A stretch of 5,975 bases of DNA from Deltaproteobacteria bacterium (GTDB lineage Bacteria; Myxococcota; Myxococcia; Myxococcales; 40CM-4-68-19): contig JAFEBC010000558.1 in the NCBI GenBank assembly GCA_018266095.1, positions 1-5,975 on the forward strand. Reading direction: 5' to 3'. A program made the position numbers and the translations under genes. The notes beneath the pieces are model-generated. The model was given only the letters and a program-made list of their open reading frames with translations, had not been told where the DNA came from and ran no database searches. The first letter of the stretch is position 1. Each line of letters begins with the position of its first letter. This document shows positions 1-4,812 of this stretch, piece after piece.

Positions 1-232
1 CGCGGCCGTCGACCACGAGGCCTGGCGTGTTGAGCGAGGCGTCACCGTAGCTGCGCCCCGCGCCGCGCAGCGTGAGCGGCATGCCCTCGGCGGACGCGCG
101 AGCGAAGAGCGCGCGCAGCTCGTCGACCGACCGCGGCGCCTCGAAGCGCGAGGCCGACAAGAGCGCCCGCCCGAACGAATCGTGGACGCGCACGCCCGCG
201 CGGGCCCGCAAGCTGTCCGCGCGCGCCCGCAT
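1..232 (-). CDS. FAD-linked oxidase, DprE1-like (N-terminal 77 residues; cut by the window edge)
   Basis: Seen: an open frame starts with ATG at 232-230 and runs off the left edge, giving 77 codons. Residues 53-64 read LTLRGAGRSYGD, followed by SLN and GLVVD. This is the start of the FAD-binding (PCMH-type) fold of FAD-linked oxidases; M. tuberculosis DprE1 has RGLGRSYGD at the same place. Residues 32-50 (APRSVDELRALF region) match the helix that usually precedes this loop. Family knowledge: DprE1 oxidises the C2 hydroxyl of decaprenylphosphoryl-ribose to a keto intermediate, which DprE2 then reduces. Context: its ATG shares one base with the TGA of the upstream dehydrogenase (TGATG), pointing to translational coupling. 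The catalytic and substrate-binding half lies outside the window, so the exact substrate is open; another sugar or alcohol oxidase of the FAD_binding_4 family (GlcD/L-gulonolactone oxidase type) remains possible. The start is supported by the overlap and by N-terminal length comparable to DprE1. Confidence 0.82.
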   Translation of the reverse strand, partial: MRARADSLRARAGVRVHDSFGRALLSASRFEAPRSVDELRALFARASAEGMPLTLRGAGRSYGDASLNTPGLVVDGR

Positions 233-972
233 CAGAAGTTGAGCTTCCGCATGATGAACGACGGCAGCATGCGCACGATGAGCGCGACGAGGCTCCAACG
301 CCAGGGCACGAACGTGCTGATGGAGCTGCCCTTGGCCGCGAGCGCGAGCGTGGTGCGCGCCGCCTCCTGCGCCGAGATCATCCAGAACAGGCCGGGCTTC
401 CCGCGCGTCATCGCGGTGTCGACGAAGCCGGGCTTGATGGTGACCACGTTCACGCCTGAGCGCGCGCAGCGGTTGCGCAGGCCTTCGAGAAACGCAGTCA
501 CGGCCGCCTTGGTGGCGCAGTAGGCGGGGTTGCCGCGCCGTCCGCGCTCGCCCGCGATCGACGAGATGCCGATGATGGTGCCGCCGCGCGCCGCCGTGAA
601 CTTCGCCGCCGCTGGCTCGAGCCAGGCCATCGCGCCGAGGACGTTCACCTCGACCATCTCCAGGTCCTTCTCGAAGCTGTGCTCGTCGACCTCGACGTCG
701 GGCATGGCGCCGCTCGCGTAGACGATGAGGTCGAGCCCGCCCAGGTCCTTGACGATGCGCTCGAACAGCTCGGGCACGGTGTCGAACGCGCGCACGTCGT
801 GGGCGAACGCGCGCGCCTTGGGGCCGAGCTGGCCGGCGATGGTGTTCAGCGCGTCCTGGCGGCGGCCGAGGAGGGCCACGTTGCAGCCCGCGGCCACTAG
901 CTCGCGCGCGAGGGCCTCGCCGATTCCAGAGGAGGCGCCGACCACGATCGCGTTGGAGAATCGAAGGGTCAC
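232..972 (-). CDS. SDR-family NAD(P)-dependent oxidoreductase, DprE2-like (keto-sugar reductase)
   Basis: 246 residues, a complete classical short-chain dehydrogenase. Seen: cofactor loop GASSGIG at 12-18; N110; S138 in the ISSIAG strand; Y151-CAT-K155; and PGFVDT at 181-186. All four catalytic residues (Asn, Ser, Tyr, Lys) are present. The stretch AGERGRRGN at 140-148, just before the catalytic Tyr, closely matches AGERVRRAN as I recall it in mycobacterial DprE2. The C-terminal tail (RMLPSFIMRKL, 234-244) also resembles the DprE2 end and may be a membrane-associating helix. Inference: it reduces the 2-keto polyprenyl-phosphoryl pentose made by the neighbouring FAD oxidase, completing ribose-to-arabinose epimerisation, probably on the cytoplasmic membrane face. 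Start: GTG at 972-970 is effectively forced, because an in-frame TGA sits at 990-988 and no in-frame ATG lies upstream. GAGG lies 13 bases before it, a rather distant ribosome site, so coupling to the ABC-F gene ending 21 bases upstream is likely. A generic SDR role cannot be excluded. Confidence 0.9.
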   Translation of the reverse strand: MTLRFSNAIVVGASSGIGEALARELVAAGCNVALLGRRQDALNTIAGQLGPKARAFAHDVRAFDTVPELFERIVKDLGGLDLIVYASGAMPDVEVDEHSFEKDLEMVEVNVLGAMAWLEPAAAKFTAARGGTIIGISSIAGERGRRGNPAYCATKAAVTAFLEGLRNRCARSGVNVVTIKPGFVDTAMTRGKPGLFWMISAQEAARTTLALAAKGSSISTFVPWRWSLVALIVRMLPSFIMRKLNF

Positions 973-993
973 GCGCCGCAGTGTGCCTCAAAT

Positions 994-2559
994 TCAGCGC
1001 GCACGAACCGCGGAATTGTACGGGGTGGGAGAGCACTCGACGGCGCTCACCAAGAGCTGGCCGTCCTGCAGGGTCCAGCGATTTTCAGTGCAGGCGCGGG
1101 CGAGGGCGTCGTCGTGCGTGACCACAAGCAGCGCGCCCGGGTACGCCTCCAGCGCGGACTGCAGCCGCTCGATCGAGGGCAGATCGAGGTGGTCGGTCGG
1201 CTCGTCGAGCACGAGCAGCCACGCCTGCAGGCCAAGTCCCAGCGCGAGCAGCAGCTTCTTGGCTTCGCCCGGACTCGGCCGCGCCGACGCGAGCAGCCGC
1301 GCGGGATCCACGCCGAGCGCCGCGACGATCGACAGCACGCGCCCCCTCTGCTCGGGGCCGAGCGCACGCACCGACTCGAGTAGCGCGTGCACCTCCGCCT
1401 CCGTCAGCTCCTGAGGCAGCCAAAGCACGCGCGCCGGCGGCAGCTTCGACTGCGCGAGCAACGCACGCAGCAGGGTCGTCTTGCCGCTGCCATTCGGCCC
1501 CGCCACGTGGATCCGATCCTCCCTCCGCACCACCAACGCGAGCTCGCGCAGGAGCACGCGGTCGCTGCCGTGCTCAGTGCCGCCGCTGCGCAGCTCCTGC
1601 CGCTGCAGCGCCAAGAGCTGGGTCATCGGCGCCGGCTCCCACTGCGCGAACACCGCGCCGCCGAGCTGCTTCTGCACCTCGATCGCATCACGTTGGCCCT
1701 GCACGCGCGCAAGCTGCGCCCGCGTCTTCTCCACGCTGCGCCCGTGCACCTCCTCGGCCATCTCCGCCTTGCGGTCGGCCATCAGCGTCCGCGCGTCCGA
1801 GTCGTACTTGTCCTTCAGCCGCGTGCCCGTGCTGCGCTGCCGGTGCGACGCCTCCGCCGCGCGCCGCTGGTCGTCGAGCCTGCGCGTGAGCTTCTGCTCC
1901 TCGGCCTTCACGCGCGCGTGCCGCTCGAGCTGGGCCGCACGCGCGCCCTCCCACAGCGCCCGGGCCTGCGTGTACGGGAGGGGGTACAGCGCTGCGCCCT
2001 GACGCTCCAGCCGCAGCGTCCGCTCGGTGAGCACGTCGAGCACGTCGCGATCGTGGGACACGATGACGCCGATCCCGCGGAACCTGCGCAGCTCGCTCAC
2101 GAGCCAGTCGCGCGCAGCCGCGTCGAGGTGATTGGTCGGCTCATCGAGCAGCAGCACGTCCGGCTCACGCGCCAGCGCCGCGCCGATCTGCCACCGCTTG
2201 CGCTCTCCGGGCGACAGCGCGCTCCACCGCGTGAGCTGCTCTGGCGCAAGGCCCAGCCGTCCCATCAGCTTGAACGACCGCGGCCCCAGCTCTCCCTCCG
2301 CCAGCGCACGCGCATCGAGAGGCACGAGCTCCACCTCCTGTGCGCACGTCAGCACCAGCGCGCCCTCCGGATCGACGCGGAGGCCCCCTCGCGTGGGCGT
2401 GAGCTCCCCCGACAGCAGTCGCAGCAGGGTCGTCTTGCCCGCGCCGTTCTCTCCGACGAGGCCGGTCCAACCAGGAGGAATCGTGAAGTCGATGGAATCG
2501 AACAGCGGCGCCGCGTCCGAATGCGCGAACGCGACGCCCGAGGCGTGCAGTGAAGGCAT
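994..2559 (-). CDS. ABC-F family ATPase (two ABC domains, no membrane domain)
   Basis: 521 residues with two nucleotide-binding domains in tandem and no membrane segments, the ABC-F layout. Domain 1: Walker A GENGAGKT 36-43, Q74, signature LSPGE 115-119, Walker B VLLLDEP 135-141 with catalytic E140, and H169. Domain 2: Walker A GPNGSGKT 354-361, Q383, signature PSPGE 428-432, Walker B LLVLDEP 448-454 with E453, and H482. Between them, about 200-300, is a highly charged, Arg/Glu-rich, probably coiled-coil linker, the place of the P-site tRNA interaction motif. Family knowledge: ABC-F proteins bind the ribosomal E site and act on stalled ribosomes or give resistance to ribosome-targeting antibiotics. 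I cannot tell a housekeeping from a resistance type by eye. Both signature motifs carry Pro where LSGGE is usual. Start: ATG 2559-2557, with AGGAG nine bases upstream. It is followed after 21 bases by the DprE2-like gene on the same strand, so co-transcription is likely. Confidence 0.93.
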   Translation of the reverse strand: MPSLHASGVAFAHSDAAPLFDSIDFTIPPGWTGLVGENGAGKTTLLRLLSGELTPTRGGLRVDPEGALVLTCAQEVELVPLDARALAEGELGPRSFKLMGRLGLAPEQLTRWSALSPGERKRWQIGAALAREPDVLLLDEPTNHLDAAARDWLVSELRRFRGIGVIVSHDRDVLDVLTERTLRLERQGAALYPLPYTQARALWEGARAAQLERHARVKAEEQKLTRRLDDQRRAAEASHRQRSTGTRLKDKYDSDARTLMADRKAEMAEEVHGRSVEKTRAQLARVQGQRDAIEVQKQLGGAVFAQWEPAPMTQLLALQRQELRSGGTEHGSDRVLLRELALVVRREDRIHVAGPNGSGKTTLLRALLAQSKLPPARVLWLPQELTEAEVHALLESVRALGPEQRGRVLSIVAALGVDPARLLASARPSPGEAKKLLLALGLGLQAWLLVLDEPTDHLDLPSIERLQSALEAYPGALLVVTHDDALARACTENRWTLQDGQLLVSAVECSPTPYNSAVRAR

Positions 2560-2568
2560 GTGTGGGCG

Positions 2569-2573
2569 CTCCT
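2569..2573 (-). promoter_or_regulatory. Ribosome binding site of the ABC-F gene
   Basis: AGGAG on the minus strand, nine bases before the ATG at 2559-2557. It is a strong Shine-Dalgarno match and fixes the start of the ABC-F reading frame. Confidence 0.75.
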
Positions 2574-2586
2574 GAGACGCGCGAAC

Positions 2587-2629
2587 GCCCTCGATCGAGG
2601 GCAGGGGAGGGCCTCGAAGTCAGGCCCTC
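2587..2629 (-). promoter_or_regulatory. Folded leader of the ABC-F gene: two adjacent stem-loops with interchangeable arms
   Basis: Reading the minus strand toward the ABC-F gene, the first hairpin has 8-bp arms GAGGGCCT / AGGCCCTC (2629-2622 and 2614-2607) around a 7-base loop. After four bases comes a perfect 16-base palindrome, GCCCTCGATCGAGGGC (2602-2587), able to form a 6-bp stem with a GATC loop. The four hexamer blocks, in order GAGGGC, GCCCTC, GCCCTC, GAGGGC, can also pair 1 with 3 or 2 with 4. The element lies 13 bases before the AGGAG ribosome site. No U-run follows, so a classical terminator is not supported. The palindrome could instead be a protein binding site on DNA. The repeats are directly seen; regulation is inferred. 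Confidence 0.4.
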
Positions 2630-2639
2630 GGCGGCGGTG

Positions 2640-2657
2640 TCAGCGAGCGGTGGTCAT
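2640..2657 (-). other. Five-codon open frame in the ABC-F leader (possible leader peptide MTTAR)
   Basis: ATG at 2657-2655 followed by ACC ACC GCT CGC and TGA at 2642-2640 on the minus strand. The stop lies ten bases before the first leader hairpin. Short leader peptides ahead of hairpins control several ABC-F resistance genes by ribosome stalling. Here no clear Shine-Dalgarno sequence precedes the ATG, and such a short frame can arise by chance, so this is only a candidate. Confidence 0.15.
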
Positions 2658-2660
2658 GGG

Positions 2661-2678
2661 CGCCAGCGTGAGCTGGCG
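2661..2678. repeat. Short perfect hairpin with a GTGA loop
   Basis: CGCCAGC and GCTGGCG form a perfect 7-bp stem around GTGA, a GNRA-type tetraloop when read as plus-strand RNA (TCAC as minus-strand RNA). It lies about 77 bases past the TRAP permease stop, between that gene and the ABC-F gene. There is no T-tract on either side, so an intrinsic terminator is weakly supported at best. A remnant of a dispersed palindromic repeat is equally possible. Confidence 0.4.
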
Positions 2679-2687
2679 GACCGAGAT

Positions 2688-2758
2688 GTAGCGAGGCGCG
2701 CCGTTCGACGCAAGTCAGCGTGCCTGAAGGGGCGAGCCGCGGCGAACGCCGGCGCTAC
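2688..2758. repeat. Imperfect inverted repeat overlapping the TRAP permease stop codon
   Basis: The left arm (2688-2707) begins GTAGCG and ends in GTTCG. The right arm (2743-2758) read in reverse complement is GTAGCGCCGGCGTTCG. The outer six bases match perfectly; after a four-base insertion in the left arm, eight of the next ten match. The right arm includes the permease stop (CTA, 2755-2757). About 35 bases lie between the arms. It could act as a 3' stabilising or terminating fold of the permease mRNA, or be a REP/MITE-like dispersed element that inserted at the gene end. No flanking duplication or T-tract was seen. Confidence 0.35.
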
Positions 2759-4749
2759 GGCCCGCCCTTGAGCGCGTACACCACGCCCGTCGTGATCGCG
2801 GGCACGTAGGTGATGAGCAGCACGCCGATGGCCATGATCACCAGGAACGGCAGCGCCTGCTTGTACAGATACGGCAGCGGCTTCTTGAAGCGCGTGGCCG
2901 CGAGCAAGAGGTTCAGGCCCATCGGCGGGAAGAGGAAGCCGAGCTCGAGGTTCGCCAGGAACACCACGCCCAGGTGCAGCGGCTCCACGTTGAAGGCCTT
3001 GCCCAGCGGCACGATGAGCGGCGCCAGCACCACGATGGCCGAGTAGATCTCCAGCACGCTGCCGAGCACGAGCAAGATCACGTTGAGCGCGAGCAGGAAG
3101 GCCCACTGCGAGTGGATGTGGCTCTGCACGTAGTTGAGCAGCGCCGTCGGGATCTCCGCGTCGACCAGATAGTTGGTCAGGCCCATCGCCATCCCGAGCA
3201 GGATCACCACCGAGCCGACGAGCGCGGCCGCGTGGCCCAGCACCTTGGGCAGATCGCGGAACGGATGGATGTCGCGGAAGACGATGAGCTCCACCAGGAT
3301 CGCGTACGCCGCGCCCAGCGCCGCGGCCTCCACGATGGTGGCGAAGCCCGACTTGACCACGACCATGACGAGCACGGGCAGGCCGAGGTCCCACTTGGCG
3401 CCCCAGAGCGCGGCGAGCGCGTCCTTGAGGGCGAAGGCGTGCTGGGGCGTCTTGTTCTTGACGCCCATGTAGATGCCGTACGCGGCGACCAGGATGATCA
3501 TCACCAGGCCCGGCAGGAGGCCCGCGATGTAGAGGTGATCGATGGCCACGCCCGCGACCACGCCGTAGAGGATCACCGGCAGGCTGGGCGGAAAGAGCAG
3601 GCCGAGCGAGCCGGACGCGGTGAGGTTTCCGACCGCGAAGCCCTCGGGATAGCCCTCCTCCTTGAGCGCCGGGAGCAGGATTCCGCCGAGCGCCAGGATG
3701 GTCACGCCCGACGCGCCGGTGAAGGTGGTGAACACCGCGCACACCACCACGGTCACCACCGCGAGGCCGCCCGGCATCCAGCCGAACCACGCCTGCGCCG
3801 CGCGCACGAGGCGCTTGCTCGCGCCGCCTTCCGCGAGCAGATAGCCCGCGATGGTCAGGAGCGGAATCGCCGGGAGCGACGGCTGCTGCACCAGCGAGAA
3901 CGTCTCGGTGGGCACGCTCGCCACCACCGTGCCGTCCACGTAGAAGAGCAGCATCGCGCAGCCGGCCATGGCCACGAACACGGGCATGCCCATGAGGAAG
4001 CCGACGAAGAGCGCGAGCGCCGCCGGCCACACGAAGAGCGAACGGTGCGAGCCGAAGATGGCCGAGAAGTCGGGCGGCGTGAGCCACGCGACCGGGTGAC
4101 CGTACGAGCTCAGGAACGCGCCGAGGATGAACGGCACCACCACGGCCACGGCGGCGAAGCCCAGGATGCGCGCGAGCTTGCTCGTCGACTGCTTGGCGAA
4201 GCGGTACGCCATCACCGTGAACGCGATCGGCATCACCGCCTCGAAGACGATCGCGGGGACGCCGCCCTCGAGCACGTTGGTCGAGCCGCGCTGCGCCAGC
4301 ACCATGATGAGCGACGCGTAGGCCAGCGCCGCGTTGATGAACGCAGAGAGCACCGACGCGAGGCCCTGACAGAACACGCGCGCGCGGCCCGGCGGGATCA
4401 TGTCGAGCGTCGAGAGCGCGAGGTGGCTCTTGGAGGCCGTGGCGATCATCGCGCCGATGAAGCCGATCCAGAGCGTGAAGTGCTGCGTGTACACCGCCGC
4501 GCCCGGCATGGAGTTGCCGGTGAAGCGCCGCCAGACGGCCTCGATCGTGGGCAGCGCCACCATCGCGAGGCCGATGATGACCACCGCCACGATCTCGAAG
4601 CGCGTGGCGGACCTGGCCGGATCGCCGCCGTGGCCGTGGCCCTGGGCGTCGCTGAGGTCGTCGGCGGAGGGCCCTGCTGCGGCTGCGCTGGGGCTCGCGG
4701 CAGGCGTCGGCGTGTCGGACACTGTGTGCACCTCGGGGAAGCTGGTCAT
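2755..4749 (-). CDS. dctM: TRAP transporter permease, fused small and large subunits (DctQM type)
   Basis: 664 residues, very hydrophobic; an inner-membrane secondary transporter, ion-driven in known family members. Residues 1-50 are a soluble Ala/Pro/His-rich tail. Residues about 51-185 are a DctQ-like four-helix unit, with the WIGFIGA helix and SHLALSTLD (108-116) typical of that family. A hydrophobic segment (191-213) links it to the DctM part (about 236-660). DctM hallmarks are seen in both inverted halves: TGASGVTILALGGILLP (344-360) with GSLGLLFPPSLPVILYG (380-396), and LEIYSAIVVLAP (566-577) with LELGFLFPPMGLNLL (601-615). Fused QM proteins such as H. influenzae SiaQM are about 616 residues; the excess here is mainly the N-terminal tail. 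It accepts substrate from a DctP protein, and one is encoded divergently nearby. Start: ATG 4749-4747 has only a weak, too-close AGG before it. GTG at 4722-4720 (residue 10) has GAGG eight bases upstream and may be the true start. Substrate unknown. Confidence 0.95.
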   Translation of the reverse strand: MTSFPEVHTVSDTPTPAASPSAAAAGPSADDLSDAQGHGHGGDPARSATRFEIVAVVIIGLAMVALPTIEAVWRRFTGNSMPGAAVYTQHFTLWIGFIGAMIATASKSHLALSTLDMIPPGRARVFCQGLASVLSAFINAALAYASLIMVLAQRGSTNVLEGGVPAIVFEAVMPIAFTVMAYRFAKQSTSKLARILGFAAVAVVVPFILGAFLSSYGHPVAWLTPPDFSAIFGSHRSLFVWPAALALFVGFLMGMPVFVAMAGCAMLLFYVDGTVVASVPTETFSLVQQPSLPAIPLLTIAGYLLAEGGASKRLVRAAQAWFGWMPGGLAVVTVVVCAVFTTFTGASGVTILALGGILLPALKEEGYPEGFAVGNLTASGSLGLLFPPSLPVILYGVVAGVAIDHLYIAGLLPGLVMIILVAAYGIYMGVKNKTPQHAFALKDALAALWGAKWDLGLPVLVMVVVKSGFATIVEAAALGAAYAILVELIVFRDIHPFRDLPKVLGHAAALVGSVVILLGMAMGLTNYLVDAEIPTALLNYVQSHIHSQWAFLLALNVILLVLGSVLEIYSAIVVLAPLIVPLGKAFNVEPLHLGVVFLANLELGFLFPPMGLNLLLAATRFKKPLPYLYKQALPFLVIMAIGVLLITYVPAITTGVVYALKGGP
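4731..4734 (-). promoter_or_regulatory. Ribosome binding site favouring a GTG start for the TRAP permease at 4722
   Basis: GAGG on the minus strand with eight bases to an in-frame GTG at 4722-4720. The longer ATG start at 4749 has only AGG three bases away. If used, the permease would be nine residues shorter; the change affects only the disordered tail. Confidence 0.35.
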
Positions 4750-4777
4750 TGACCTGAACGCCGACCGTCATTATCAC
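4749..4777 (+). promoter_or_regulatory. Sigma70-like promoter for tatT (and probably dctP)
   Basis: TTGACC (4749-4754, five of six to TTGACA), a 17-base spacer, then TATCAC (4772-4777, four of six to TATAAT) on the plus strand. Transcription would begin about 4784, leaving a leader of roughly 30 bases before the ATG at 4813. The -35 hexamer shares a base with the start codon of the divergent permease. Found by eye; the match is good for such GC-rich DNA. Confidence 0.5.
4770..4775 (-). promoter_or_regulatory. Possible -10 element for the divergent TRAP permease
   Basis: GATAAT on the minus strand (five of six to TATAAT), 20 bases before the permease ATG and overlapping the -10 of the plus-strand promoter. 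No acceptable -35 was found at 16-18 bases upstream, so the promoter would need an activator or an alternative sigma factor. Confidence 0.3.
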
Positions 4778-4807
4778 TTGCGGCCACCTTGCGTCCCTCA
4801 CAAGTGA
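4774..4807. promoter_or_regulatory. Perfect inverted repeat TCACTTG-N20-CAAGTGA in the divergent promoter region
   Basis: Arms at 4774-4780 and 4801-4807, perfect over seven bases, centres 27 bases apart. A related CACCTTG sits between them at 4785-4791. The left arm overlaps the -10 elements of both divergent promoters; the right arm ends five bases before the tatT ATG. The left arm lies upstream of the predicted tatT transcript start, so a DNA operator is more likely than an RNA hairpin. The responsible regulator is not in this window. Confidence 0.4.
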
Positions 4808-4812
4808 ACCCC

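Noticed and set aside
182..900. Several plus-strand open frames across the SDR gene
   Set aside because: No motifs and no ribosome sites of note; the SDR on the other strand has all catalytic residues.
1387..2553. 388-codon plus-strand open frame opposite the ABC-F gene
   Set aside because: Leu/Arg/His-rich antisense shadow; the minus strand carries two complete sets of ABC motifs.
2681..2725. Promoter for the ABC-F gene (TTGCGT-N17-TACATC on the minus strand)
   Set aside because: Spacing is right but each hexamer matches the consensus at only about three of six positions, expected by chance here.
2560..2754. Intrinsic terminator after the TRAP permease
   Set aside because: Several GC-rich hairpins are present, but none is followed by a T-run on the minus strand, so no classical terminator can be called.
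2974..4752. 592-codon plus-strand open frame opposite the TRAP permease
   Set aside because: It is extremely rich in Arg, His, Glu and Asp with low-complexity runs. This is the mirror of a GC-rich membrane-protein gene, whereas the minus strand shows clear DctQ/DctM motifs.
2654..4801. 715-codon minus-strand open frame overlapping the permease in another frame
   Set aside because: Arg/Ala/Gly/Pro-rich shadow translation without any family motif; the permease frame explains the region.
4789..4812. TTG start giving an eight-residue longer TatT
   Set aside because: TTG is rare as a start, no ribosome site precedes it, and the extension would put polar residues before a normal signal peptide beginning at ATG 4813.
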